Below are positions 1 through 6,743 of a DNA stretch of 9,287 nt, piece after piece (the stretch's first letter is position 1; each line of letters opens with the position of its first letter). The translations under genes and the position numbers were made by a program. Source of the stretch: Thermomicrobiales bacterium (GTDB taxonomy: Bacteria > Chloroflexota > Chloroflexia > Thermomicrobiales > UBA6265); the NCBI GenBank assembly GCA_025928535.1, contig JAICJJ010000074.1, positions 1 through 9,287 on the forward strand. Direction: 5' to 3'. The notes under the pieces are model-generated. The model was not told the DNA's origin, searched no databases, and saw nothing but the letters and a program-made list of their open reading frames with translations.

Positions 1-617
1 CCGGCGAAGAGCAGGATGGCGAGCAGCGCGGTGATGGACAGCGCCCAGCGCCAGCCGAACGCGTGCTCGATCCCGGTGACGGCGGGCAGACCGGCAACCG
101 CCCCCAGCGTCGCCGCCGTTCCGACGATGCCGACGGCGAGGTTGCGCCGACGGTCGTCATCAAACAGATCGGCCACCGCCGCCAGGCAGATGCCGAACAC
201 GAACGCGCCGCCGATCCCGGCGACGGCGCGGCCGATGAACAGCCAGCGGAGGGAGGGGGCCAGCGCCGACAGGAGGACGCCGGCGGCCAGCAGCAGGCAT
301 TCGAGCCGAAGCCAGAACCCGCGCGAGCGGCGGTCGAGCCAAGGGGCCGCGACCAAGGCCGTCGTTCCCGCGAAGAGCGCGGTAGTGGTGGCGAGTTGGC
401 CAACTGCCGCTGTCGGCATGCCGAACTCGGCTCGGATCGGATCGAGCAATGGGCTGAGGACCGTGGTGTTGGTCGAGGTGGTGAACGCGCCGAGCGCCAG
501 CACGCCGACCAGCGGCCAGGGCGAGCCGGCGAGCGGTCCGTGGCGCGTTCCGGTCGTTGGCGCACCCTGACGGCGGTCGTCGACGACCGGATTCACGGAG
601 AACGGTTGCACGTCCAT
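1..617 (-). CDS. MFS transporter, DHA1-like, N-terminal part (cut by window edge)
   Basis: An inner-membrane carrier of the major facilitator superfamily, probably a proton-coupled drug or metabolite exporter; the substrate cannot be read from this part. The visible 205 residues hold a hydrophilic N-tail (1-32) and about six hydrophobic segments near 36-56, 72-93, 102-121, 125-147, 160-181 and 190 onward, which is the N-terminal half of a 12-helix MFS protein. The loop after helix 2 (APWLDRRSRG, 91-100) is a degenerate MFS motif A. FIGRAVAGIGGA (127-138) fits helix 4, and LGAVAGLPAVTG followed by FGWRWALSI (171-195) fits the helix 5 to 6 transition. ATG at 617 is chosen because GGAGG lies 6 nt upstream (628-624). 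Other long frames across this stretch give Arg/Pro-rich sequence and are shadows. The gene is divergent from regulator 1, so co-regulation is possible. Family is confident; subfamily and substrate are not. Confidence 0.88.
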   Translation of the reverse strand, partial: MDVQPFSVNPVVDDRRQGAPTTGTRHGPLAGSPWPLVGVLALGAFTTSTNTTVLSPLLDPIRAEFGMPTAAVGQLATTTALFAGTTALVAAPWLDRRSRGFWLRLECLLLAAGVLLSALAPSLRWLFIGRAVAGIGGAFVFGICLAAVADLFDDDRRRNLAVGIVGTAATLGAVAGLPAVTGIEHAFGWRWALSITALLAILLFA

Positions 618-623
618 GACGCC

Positions 624-628
624 CCTCC
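624..628 (-). promoter_or_regulatory. Shine-Dalgarno of the MFS gene
   Basis: On the minus strand GGAGG occupies 628-624 and is followed by a 6-nt spacer before the ATG at 617. It fixes the start of the MFS gene and argues against the overlapping minus-strand frame that opens at 735. Confidence 0.7.
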
Positions 629-669
629 CGCGCGAACATCGCGCCCCACGCGGCTCGATGGACCCGAAT

Positions 670-716
670 TGGCCGAGACGCTTCTGTCGGTTGGTCGTCA
701 ACCGAGGTCTCGGCCA
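670..716. repeat. Compound inverted repeat (nested 10-bp and 7-bp stems)
   Basis: TGGCCGAGAC at 670-679 is the exact reverse complement of GTCTCGGCCA at 707-716. Inside that outer pair, TCGGTTG (687-693) pairs with CAACCGA (699-705) across a 5-nt loop. The structure lies 53 nt upstream of the MFS start codon. It would form a stable hairpin in a leftward leader RNA, or could be a protein-binding palindrome. On the minus strand the inner arm contains TTGACG, which resembles a -35 box, but no good -10 follows at normal spacing. The pairing is directly visible; the role is inferred. Confidence 0.65.
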
Positions 717-838
717 TTTGCGTCACCGGCGTCACGTCGGGTTGGGCGCTCCGCTTCAGGGCGTCAACGTTCGACGCGCGCCATGAGAACCATGGCTGCT
801 ACTCTGCGCTCGGCCGCCTCGGCCGACCATGCAGACAA

Positions 839-858
839 CCCACGCATGTCCCACGCAT
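839..858 (+). promoter_or_regulatory. Tandem 9-bp direct repeat, candidate operator of regulator 1
   Basis: CCCACGCAT occurs at 839-847 and again at 850-858. The copies are perfect and start 11 bp apart, so they lie on nearly the same face of the helix. A near copy with the same 11-bp period sits upstream of the paralogous regulator (4150-4169). Position and spacing suggest a site for a DNA-binding protein, most simply the XRE-type HTH of the regulators themselves. Confidence 0.5.
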
Positions 859-890
859 CGGCAGATGCACGGAGCGACCGGCGTGGTCTG

Positions 891-899
891 TGCTACGAT
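891..899 (+). promoter_or_regulatory. Extended -10-like promoter element of regulator 1
   Basis: TGCTACGAT fits the extended -10 pattern TGnTAnnnT. It would give a start near 906 and a leader of about 60 nt. No good -35 is seen 16-18 nt upstream, which is acceptable for an extended -10 promoter or one that needs an activator. The surrounding pattern CCGGCGTGG (878-886) then GTGCTACGATCC (890-901) recurs in similar form before regulator 2. Confidence 0.35.
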
Positions 900-966
900 C
901 CGGGCGCACACCTGGCCGCGCGGAACGTTGACGACGGCGACGCGCGCGACGTGGTGAGGCCGAGCC

Positions 967-3378
967 ATGAGCGCGAGCGAGTCCCAGAATTTCGGCGATC
1001 TGCTGCGCCAGGCGCGGCTGGTCGCTGCGCTGTCCCAAGAAGCGTTGGCCGAGCGCGCCGGCTTGAGCGCGCGGGGCATCAGCGATCTGGAGCGGGGGCT
1101 GCGCGCCGCTCCCCGGCTGGCGACGGTGCGGTTGCTGGCCGACGCGCTCCGGCTCTCGACCACGGACCGCGCCGCGTTCATCGCGGCCGCTCGCGTCGAA
1201 CTGTTCGCGGGCGGCGCGGCAGGCGACCGCCCGGCCGCGCGCGTCGGCGTCGGCGATCTGCCCATTCCCCCGACCTCGCTCGTTGGCCGCGAGCGGGAGG
1301 CGGCCGAACTCGGCGATCTCCTCAACCGACCGGATGTGCGATTGCTGACGTTGACCGGGCCGGGCGGCGTCGGCAAGACGCGGCTCGCCCTCGAAGTCGC
1401 GCAGCGTGTGGCCGACTCGTTTGCCGACGGCGCGCTCTTCGTGCCGTTGGCGCCGGTGGACGATCCGGCGCTGGTCGAGCCGACGATCGCGGCCGCGCTC
1501 GGGGTCCGGGACGCCAGCGGCGTCCCGTTGCGCGATCGGCTGATCGCGGCGCTGCGAACCCGCCAGGCGCTCCTCGTGCTCGACAATTTCGAGCGCCTCC
1601 TGCTGGCGGCGCCGCTCGTCGCCGAGTTGCTGGCCGCCTGCCTCGCGTTGAAGGTGCTTGTGACCAGCCGGGGGCGGCTCTCGTTGCGCGGCGAGCATGA
1701 GCGCGTCATTCCGCCGCTGGCGGTTCCCGACGCCGGCGCCTGGTCGGCCGCGGCGATGATCGACTTCGGCGCCGTCCGGCTTTTCATCGATCGGGCCGGC
1801 GATGTCGGCGCGGGCTTCGCGATCACCGAACCGAACGTCGAGGCAGTCATCGAAATTTGCCGGCGCGTCGACGGGCTGCCGCTGGCGATCGAACTGGCCG
1901 CGGCGCGGACCAAGGTCTTGCCGCCGCCGGCACTGCTGGCCCGACTCGACAAGCGCCTGCCGCTGCTGACGGGCGGCGCCCGCGACCTGCCGGAGCGGCA
2001 GCGGACAATGCGCAATGCGATCGCCTGGTCGTATGACGTGCTGCCGCCGGCGGAACGGACGCTTTTTCGGCGGTTGGGCGCGTTTGTCGGCGGGTTTGGC
2101 CTCGATACGCTCGACGCGGTCGGCGACCCGCGTGGCGACCTCGGCATCGACCCGCTCGACGGCGTCGTCGCCCTGGTCGACCGCAGCCTCGTCGCGCCGG
2201 AGCCGCAGGGCGGCGAGCCGCGCTTTCGCATGCTCGAAACGGTGCGCGAATTCGCGCTCGAAGCATTGGCGGCAAGCGGCGAGGAGGAGATGACCCGCCG
2301 TGCTCACGCCGCGCGCTTGCTCGCCCTGGCCGAGACGGCGCGGCCGCATCTGCTCGGGTTCATGCAAGACGAATGGCTCGATCATCTGGAAATCGAGCGC
2401 GCGAACCTGCGCGCGGCGTTGGTCTGGGCGATCGACGGCGGTCACGCCGACCTCGCCCTGCGCCTGGTCAACGCGCTCTGGTTGTTCTGGAACAAGCGCG
2501 GGTCATGGAGAGAGGGCCGCGAGCGGCTGCGGCAGGCGCTCGCCCTGGCGGACGACGTTCCGGCCGCCCAGCGCGCCGAGGCGCTGCTGGGCGCTGGCTC
2601 TCTTGCCGGCATTCAGGGGGATCTGGCGTCGGCCGGCCGTTGCTTCGCTGCGAGCCTCGATTTATGGAGAACAGTTGGATCGCCGTCCGGTATGGCGCGG
2701 GCACGACTTGGCCTGGGGATCGCCGCCAATCATCGGGGCGAGCCGGCGGCGGCAGAGGCTTTGCTGCGCGACGCGATGTCCGACTTCGCCTTGCCGGACG
2801 ATGAACCGTGGGCGGCGCTGGCCACGACCTTTCTCGGGCTGACCTTGGCCATGACCGGCAATCCGGAGCGCGGCTTGCCGCTCTGCGAGCAGGGATTGGT
2901 TCGACAGCGCGCGGTCGGCGAAACGTGGGCGCTGGCCAATTCACTCGTCATCGTTGGCGATTTGCTGCTGACGCTCGGTCGGTTCGAGCGAGCGGTCATG
3001 CTCCTTGGCGAGGCGTTGGATATCTTGACCGGACAGCACGACGAGGTGGCTCCGCTTTGGCCGTTGCTTGGTCTGCTGAGCGCGATGCTCACGGCCGGAC
3101 ATGCCGATCGGGCGGCGCGGCTCGTCGGCGTCGTCGAGGCGCTCGCCGACCGCGCCGGAATCGCCGTCTGGCCCTATTTCGAAGCGCGGCTCGCCACTGC
3201 GACGGCGTCGGCGCGGTCGGCGCTCGGCGAAGAACTGTTCGTGCGAGAACGCACGGCGGGTCGGACAATGCCGCGCGAGCAGGTGCTGGCGGAAGCGGCG
3301 GCGGTGGTCGCGGACCTCACGCCGGCCGCTGCCGCCTCACCCTCGCAGTCGGATGGCGCCGGCGCGGCTCGATGCTGA
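967..3378 (+). CDS. Regulator 1: XRE-type HTH, NB-ARC/STAND ATPase, TPR protein
   Basis: A probable cytoplasmic ATP-dependent transcription regulator of the STAND class, 803 aa. Residues 9-61 are an XRE/Cro-type HTH ([13 protein letters not shown] then [11 protein letters not shown]). The NB-ARC-like ATPase begins with LVGRER (105-110). It shows a P-loop GPGGVGKT (131-138), Walker B ALLVLDN (201-207), a sensor-like TSR (233-235), GLPLA (303-307), a winged-helix segment near 346-373, and [12 protein letters not shown] (419-430) at the place of the MHD motif. From about 475 to 760 the protein is all-helical with at least four TPR-like pairs (about 577-611, 617-651, 657-691, 698-732), the usual sensor of inducer or partner. 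There is no second effector domain, so DNA binding is the likely output. An in-frame TGA at 955-957 excludes a longer start; GGTGA (953-957) is the likely ribosome site. It is divergent from the MFS gene and convergent, at 12 nt, with a small minus-strand gene. The ligand is unknown. Confidence 0.9.
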   Translation: MSASESQNFGDLLRQARLVAALSQEALAERAGLSARGISDLERGLRAAPRLATVRLLADALRLSTTDRAAFIAAARVELFAGGAAGDRPAARVGVGDLPIPPTSLVGREREAAELGDLLNRPDVRLLTLTGPGGVGKTRLALEVAQRVADSFADGALFVPLAPVDDPALVEPTIAAALGVRDASGVPLRDRLIAALRTRQALLVLDNFERLLLAAPLVAELLAACLALKVLVTSRGRLSLRGEHERVIPPLAVPDAGAWSAAAMIDFGAVRLFIDRAGDVGAGFAITEPNVEAVIEICRRVDGLPLAIELAAARTKVLPPPALLARLDKRLPLLTGGARDLPERQRTMRNAIAWSYDVLPPAERTLFRRLGAFVGGFGLDTLDAVGDPRGDLGIDPLDGVVALVDRSLVAPEPQGGEPRFRMLETVREFALEALAASGEEEMTRRAHAARLLALAETARPHLLGFMQDEWLDHLEIERANLRAALVWAIDGGHADLALRLVNALWLFWNKRGSWREGRERLRQALALADDVPAAQRAEALLGAGSLAGIQGDLASAGRCFAASLDLWRTVGSPSGMARARLGLGIAANHRGEPAAAEALLRDAMSDFALPDDEPWAALATTFLGLTLAMTGNPERGLPLCEQGLVRQRAVGETWALANSLVIVGDLLLTLGRFERAVMLLGEALDILTGQHDEVAPLWPLLGLLSAMLTAGHADRAARLVGVVEALADRAGIAVWPYFEARLATATASARSALGEELFVRERTAGRTMPREQVLAEAAAVVADLTPAAAASPSQSDGAGAARC

Positions 3379-3390
3379 CCGCACGCGCGT

Positions 3391-3723
3391 TCAGGCGGAG
3401 ACCCGGCCTTCGAATCGCACCCGGCCGATTCGGACCGCCGGCGCCAACTCGGACAGGCGCAAGGTGGTTTCCGGGTCCGGCGCGAACTCGGGCGGAGCCT
3501 TCCAGGCCCCTTCGAGCGGAATGTCGCCGTAATGCTTGAGCCAGACCTGGTCGGCTTCGCTGTTGACGGCCACCACCAGCCAGTACCGCTCGAACGGGCG
3601 ATGGTTGTACGTGCCGTGTTGCACGATCGTGCCGCCGATCAGTTCGCAGGGATGCTCCGGAATGGTCGGGATGTGATGCCGCACGACGACGGTCGATTTG
3701 CCGGCTTCCCTCAGTTCTGGCAT
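3391..3723 (-). CDS. Small hypothetical protein (110 aa), second gene of a two-gene operon
   Basis: I do not recognise this protein. It is soluble, with no signal peptide or membrane segment, and probably rich in beta strands. Patterns that may be conserved are HHIPTIPEHPCELIGG (16-31), HGTYNHRPFERYWLVVAVN (36-54) and WLKHYGDIP (61-69). Three His-containing clusters and one Cys (26) could bind a metal, but that is speculation. The start at 3723 is well supported: AGGAGG (3735-3730) lies 6 nt upstream. It follows the 100-aa gene by 31 nt on the same strand, so co-transcription is likely. Its stop is 12 nt from the convergent end of regulator 1. A good Shine-Dalgarno and non-shadow composition (Tyr, Trp, His, Ile, Lys present) support a real gene. 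Confidence 0.72.
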   Translation of the reverse strand: MPELREAGKSTVVVRHHIPTIPEHPCELIGGTIVQHGTYNHRPFERYWLVVAVNSEADQVWLKHYGDIPLEGAWKAPPEFAPDPETTLRLSELAPAVRIGRVRFEGRVSA

Positions 3724-3754
3724 GAGACGCCTCCTCTCCGCGAAACCTGTTCGA

Positions 3755-4057
3755 TCATTGGGATGGCGCGGGAACGGGCCGATCGACGTTGACCGCTTGC
3801 CGCCGGACGCCGGCGGCGCGAACCCGCAGCCAGTCGAGGGCCATGGCCAGGATTTGGCCCGGCGAACGACGCGGCGGCAGGACTCCGGCTTCGGTCAGCA
3901 GCCGCTCTTGCTCCGCTTCGGCGAGATAGCCGCGATGGCGTTCGTTCGCGGCGATGATTTGCGCGCCGAGATGGCTGAAATCGTTGCTGATCCAGAGCGC
4001 ATCGACGCTGTTGTTGTGGGCCGGCGCCTGCCGGCCGGTCGGGAAATCGGATGGCAT
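3755..4057 (-). CDS. Small hypothetical protein (100 aa), first gene of a two-gene operon
   Basis: I do not recognise this protein. It is hydrophilic with no membrane segment. A polar N-terminus (1-20) is followed by a likely helix at 27-57 (containing NERHRGYLAEAEQERLL) and a second at 67-86 (GQILAMALDWLRVRAAGVRR), then a Pro-rich tail. This would suit a small helical hairpin or an interaction partner. The ATG at 4057 has a strong GGAGG (4067-4063) with a 5-nt spacer. The gene is divergent from regulator 2 across 175 nt that carry the tandem-repeat candidate operator, so regulator 2 may control it. The 110-aa gene follows 31 nt downstream. Overlapping frames in both directions look like Arg/Ser-rich shadows. 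Confidence 0.65.
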   Translation of the reverse strand: MPSDFPTGRQAPAHNNSVDALWISNDFSHLGAQIIAANERHRGYLAEAEQERLLTEAGVLPPRRSPGQILAMALDWLRVRAAGVRRQAVNVDRPVPAPSQ

Positions 4058-4149
4058 CGAGTCCTCCGGTTCTGATCTGCGTCCGTCTCGTCACGCTTCT
4101 CTTGCAGTACCAGTCTCCGTCCGCGCCGAACCCTTCTCCATGTGCAATG

Positions 4150-4169
4150 GCCACGCGTCACCCACGCAA
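4150..4169 (+). promoter_or_regulatory. Tandem 9-bp repeat, candidate operator of regulator 2
   Basis: GCCACGCGT (4150-4158) and CCCACGCAA (4161-4169) match the regulator 1 repeat CCCACGCAT at 7 of 9 and 8 of 9 positions and keep the same 11-bp period and 2-nt gap. The site lies between the divergent 100-aa gene and regulator 2, so it could act on both. Confidence 0.45.
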
Positions 4170-4186
4170 TAACCTCCGGCGCGGCG

Positions 4187-4195
4187 TGTTACCCT
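4187..4195 (+). promoter_or_regulatory. Extended -10-like promoter element of regulator 2
   Basis: TGTTACCCT fits TGnTAnnnT and would start RNA near 4202, giving a leader of about 30 nt. CCGGCGCGG (4176-4184) lies just upstream and TCC closes the element, as at regulator 1. No convincing -35 is seen; the tandem repeat ends close upstream, which would suit an activator or repressor site. Confidence 0.33.
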
Positions 4196-4232
4196 CCCGT
4201 TCCCGGTTGCGGGCGCGGCGCGGAGACGAACG

Positions 4233-6596
4233 ATGGACGCGAGCGGGAGAATCGAGTTCGGCGCCGCGCTGCGTCGCTACCGACTCGACGCGGCGCTCTC
4301 GCAAGAAGAATTGGCGGCACGCGCCGGCCTCAGCGCACGCGGCATCAGCGATCTGGAGCGGGGCGCCCGCCGCGCGCCGCGCATGGCGACGGTCCAGTTG
4401 CTCATCGATGCGCTCGGTTTGCGCGGTCCCGACCGGGCGGCGTTGCTGACCGCGGCGCGGGCGACCGATCAGGCGCCCGATCGGTTCGGGCCGGAGCCGC
4501 CGCCGGTGTGGCCGCACCGGCTCATCGGTCGGGAACGGGAGATCGCCGAGATCGTCGCCTTGCTGCGGAACGACGAGGCGCGCCTGGTGACGCTGACCGG
4601 TCCCGGCGGCATCGGCAAGACGCATCTGGCGTTGGCCGTGGCGGCGGAAGAAGCGGCGCGCTTTGCCGACGGGGTCGCGTTCGTCGATCTCGCGCCGGTG
4701 CGCGATCCCGCGCTCGTCGCCGATGTCGTCGCCCGCGCCGTCGGCCTGCGTGACCGGGGCGACCGGCCGCTGGTCGCCCAGTTGCGGGCGCATCTGGCCG
4801 AGCGGTCGATGCTGGTGGTCGTCGACAATTGCGAGCACCTGGCGCCGGCGATGCCGATGCTGGCCGAGCTGCTGCGGAGTTGCCCCCGTCTGAAGGCGCT
4901 GGCGACCAGCAGGGATCGCCTCCGGCTCCGCGGCGAGCGCCAGGTGGCGATCGGGCCGCTCGCCCTGCTGCCGACCGGCGAGTCCGCGCCGTCGATGGAG
5001 CGCCTGGCCGAGATCGCCTCGATCCGGCTCTTTGTCGAACGCGCGGCGGCGACGCGGTCCGGCTTCGCCTTGACGCCGGACAACGCGGCGTCGATTGCCG
5101 AACTCTGTCGGCGGCTGGATGGATGGCCGCTCGCCATCGAACTGGCGGCGACCCAGATCAAGACGCTGCCGCCGGCCACGCTGCTGGACCGGCTCGAGCG
5201 GCGGCTGCCGGCGCTGGTCGGCGCGCGCGATCTGCCGGACCGGCAACGGACGCTGAGCGCGACGATCGCCTGGTCGTACGATCTGCTTTCGCCGGATGAA
5301 CAGGCCCTGTTCCGCCGCCTTGCCGCGTTCGCCGGTCCGTTTTCACTGGAGGCGGCGGAATGGATCGCCGCCGACGGCGCCGCCGCTTCGGACGAATTCG
5401 CGGCGTCGCAGCCGACGATCGAACGCCTGGCGGCGTTGCTCGACCAGAATCTGATCCGGCGGGACGTGGGGGCGGACGACGATCCGGCCGCGCCCCGCTT
5501 CACGATGCTGGACACGATCCGCCGGTTCGCCGCCGACCGCCTCGAAGCCAGCGGCGACGCGCCCTTTGTCCGCGACCGCAACGCGGCGTATCTCCTGGCG
5601 CTCGCCGAACGCGCCGCGCCCGAATTGTTCGGCCCACGGGAACGGGAGTGGCTGGCGGCGTTGGAACGCGAGCGCGACAACATCCGCGCCGCGCTCGAAT
5701 GGGCGGCGGCCTCGGGCGATCGGACGACGCTCATGCGGCTCGTCGCGGCGCTCTGGCGTTATTGGTATGCTCTTGGCCATCACAGTGAAGGCCGCGCGTT
5801 TCTGCGGGCGGCGATGGCGGATTCCGACCAAACGCCGACGCCGGAGCGCGCCCGCGCGTTGACCGGCGCGGCGCTCCTGGAGCATTGCGGCGGCGACGAC
5901 GCACGCGCAATTGCCCTCGGGAAAGCGGGCCTGGCCGACGCCCAACTGCTCGGCGACGATGCCGACGCGGCGATCGCGCACTTCATCCTTGGCAAAATCG
6001 CGGAAGACGCCGGACGCTACGACGACGCCGAGGCCCAGTTCGACCAGGCGATCGCCGGTTTTCGGCAGGCAGACGACGCCGCCTGGATCGGGCTGAGCCT
6101 CGACCATCTCGGCAGCATCGCCTTCGGCCGCGGCGAAAATGAACGCGCCGTGGCATTGCTGACCGACGCGCTGAGGCGGCATCAAGCGATCGGCCATGGC
6201 TATGGCGCGGCGGTGTCGCTGCTCTATCTTGGCCATCTCGCCAATGCCGCCGGCGATCCGGTCGGCGCCGAGACGAGGTTGACGGAAAGCCTGATCCGCT
6301 GGCGCGACGAATCGTTCTGGCCGGGCATCGCGGAGGCGATCGCCGGTCTGGCCACGGCGGCCCGGATGCGGGAGCAGCCGGAACGCGCCGCCCGCCTCTT
6401 CGGCGCGGCGGACGCCGTGCGTCGGCGGGTCGGCCTCGCCGCGTCGCTGCCGGAGCGGGCGCTCTACGAGCGGGAGATCGCCGCCGCTCGTCAAGGTTTG
6501 GGGGAGGACGCCTTTACGTGGGCATGGACGGCCGGGCAGGCGCTGCCGACAGATGAGGCGATCGAGGAAGCGCTCGAGCCGGTGACCACATCGTAG
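4233..6596 (+). CDS. Regulator 2: XRE-type HTH, NB-ARC/STAND ATPase, TPR protein (paralogue)
   Basis: A 787-aa paralogue of regulator 1 with the same domain order. The XRE-type HTH is at 9-61; residues 32-44 ([13 protein letters not shown]) are identical to regulator 1. The NB-ARC-like ATPase has LIGRER (97-102), a P-loop GPGGIGKT (123-130), Walker B LVVVDN (194-199), TSR (225-227), GWPLA (297-301) and RFTMLDTIRRFA (422-433) at the MHD position. TPR-like pairs are clearer than in regulator 1, at about 579-613, 619-653, 659-693 and 699-733. The C-terminus (YEREIAAARQGLGEDAF, 745-761) resembles the equivalent tail of regulator 1 (LGEELF, 753-758). GGAG (4222-4225), 7 nt before ATG, supports the start. 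Divergence in the TPR region suggests a different ligand with a shared DNA target. The stop lies 7 nt before the repeat element at 6604. The inducer and targets are unknown. Confidence 0.9.
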   Translation: MDASGRIEFGAALRRYRLDAALSQEELAARAGLSARGISDLERGARRAPRMATVQLLIDALGLRGPDRAALLTAARATDQAPDRFGPEPPPVWPHRLIGREREIAEIVALLRNDEARLVTLTGPGGIGKTHLALAVAAEEAARFADGVAFVDLAPVRDPALVADVVARAVGLRDRGDRPLVAQLRAHLAERSMLVVVDNCEHLAPAMPMLAELLRSCPRLKALATSRDRLRLRGERQVAIGPLALLPTGESAPSMERLAEIASIRLFVERAAATRSGFALTPDNAASIAELCRRLDGWPLAIELAATQIKTLPPATLLDRLERRLPALVGARDLPDRQRTLSATIAWSYDLLSPDEQALFRRLAAFAGPFSLEAAEWIAADGAAASDEFAASQPTIERLAALLDQNLIRRDVGADDDPAAPRFTMLDTIRRFAADRLEASGDAPFVRDRNAAYLLALAERAAPELFGPREREWLAALERERDNIRAALEWAAASGDRTTLMRLVAALWRYWYALGHHSEGRAFLRAAMADSDQTPTPERARALTGAALLEHCGGDDARAIALGKAGLADAQLLGDDADAAIAHFILGKIAEDAGRYDDAEAQFDQAIAGFRQADDAAWIGLSLDHLGSIAFGRGENERAVALLTDALRRHQAIGHGYGAAVSLLYLGHLANAAGDPVGAETRLTESLIRWRDESFWPGIAEAIAGLATAARMREQPERAARLFGAADAVRRRVGLAASLPERALYEREIAAARQGLGEDAFTWAWTAGQALPTDEAIEEALEPVTTS

Positions 6597-6642
6597 GAAT
6601 GGACGGGGGCGCGTCGACGTTGTGCGCAGGACGCGCGGGTCG

Positions 6643-6662
6643 GGGCACGGCATGCCGTGCCC
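6643..6662. repeat. 20-bp perfect palindrome, copy 1
   Basis: GGGCACGGCATGCCGTGCCC is its own reverse complement and recurs identically at 6724-6743. Symmetry stops at both flanks (G and G). It would form a 10-bp cruciform arm or an RNA stem with no room for a loop unless the centre opens. Confidence 0.8.
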
Positions 6663-6663
6663 G

Positions 6664-6680
6664 GTGGTCCTGCGGACCAC
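6664..6680. repeat. Short hairpin between the two palindromes
   Basis: GTGGTCC (6664-6670) pairs with GGACCAC (6674-6680) across a 3-nt TGC loop. It directly follows palindrome copy 1. No T-run follows on either strand, so it is not a standard intrinsic terminator. Confidence 0.55.
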
Positions 6681-6704
6681 AATCGGGGCGCCGAACACCG
6701 GTTT

Positions 6705-6722
6705 ATCGGCCTTGCGGCCGAT
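6705..6722. repeat. Short hairpin adjoining palindrome copy 2
   Basis: ATCGGCC (6705-6711) pairs with GGCCGAT (6716-6722) across a TTGC loop. One base later palindrome copy 2 begins, so four hairpins are packed within about 100 nt. Confidence 0.55.
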
Positions 6723-6723
6723 C

Positions 6724-6743
6724 GGGCACGGCATGCCGTGCCC
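6724..6743. repeat. 20-bp perfect palindrome, copy 2
   Basis: Identical to the palindrome at 6643-6662. It is followed by CTACC and an A-run, which on the minus strand reads TTTTGGTAG ahead of the palindrome; this order does not fit an intrinsic terminator for nuoN. Confidence 0.8.

Larger units (their letters stand above)
762..933. repeat. 11-bp inverted repeat bracketing the regulator 1 promoter region
   Basis: CGTCAACGTTC at 762-772 and its exact reverse complement GAACGTTGACG at 923-933 bracket the region holding the tandem repeat and the -10 candidate. The nonamer AACGTTGAC occurs exactly three times in the window on the two strands together, all outside genes: at these two sites and inside the right terminal repeat of the 6604-6781 element. 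Each copy contains TTGACG, but suitable -10 boxes are not visible at 16-18 nt. It could be a pair of operator half-sites, or element ends. Confidence 0.5.
618..966. promoter_or_regulatory. Divergent intergenic region between MFS transporter and regulator 1
   Basis: This 349-nt stretch has no convincing gene; frames crossing it translate to Arg/Pro/Ala-rich sequence with no family resemblance. It must hold the promoters for the leftward transporter and the rightward regulator. It contains a compound hairpin (670-716), an 11-bp inverted repeat (762-772/923-933), a tandem direct repeat (839-858) and an extended -10-like site (891-899), each listed separately. I found no convincing -35/-10 pair for the transporter. 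Confidence 0.6.

Noticed and set aside
160..735. Minus-strand frame of 191 aa starting at 735
   Set aside because: The MFS protein with clear membrane helices is in another frame with a GGAGG site at 628-624; this one is Arg-rich and lacks hydrophobic segments.
721..735. Direct repeat CGTCAC at 721-726 and 730-735
   Set aside because: Only 6 bp with a 9-bp period, seen once, and easily expected in GC-rich sequence.
928..956. Promoter with -35 TTGACG at 928-933 for regulator 1
   Set aside because: At 16-18 nt spacing the -10 positions read CGTGGT, GTGGTG or TGGTGA, none like TATAAT, and the start would fall almost on the ATG. The 891-899 site fits better.
63..1700. Plus-strand open frame of 545 aa spanning the MFS gene and the start of regulator 1
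   Set aside because: It is Arg/Ala/Gly-rich with no family motifs, runs antisense to the MFS gene and overlaps the well-supported HTH-ATPase frame.
756..2445. Two long minus-strand frames (491 and 548 aa) under regulator 1
   Set aside because: Both are antisense to the regulator and have shadow composition (Arg, Ser, Pro, Gln); neither has a ribosome site or a recognised motif.
967..6596. Regulators read as anti-phage STAND (Avs-like) defence proteins
   Set aside because: The N-terminal domain is an XRE-type DNA-binding HTH and no nuclease, protease or membrane effector is fused or adjacent, so transcription control is the simpler reading.
4158..6734. Long minus-strand frames under regulator 2 (362, 421 and 463 aa)
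   Set aside because: They are antisense shadows of a gene with intact P-loop, Walker B and TPR motifs. One also runs through the repeat element, which would not be expected of a real gene.
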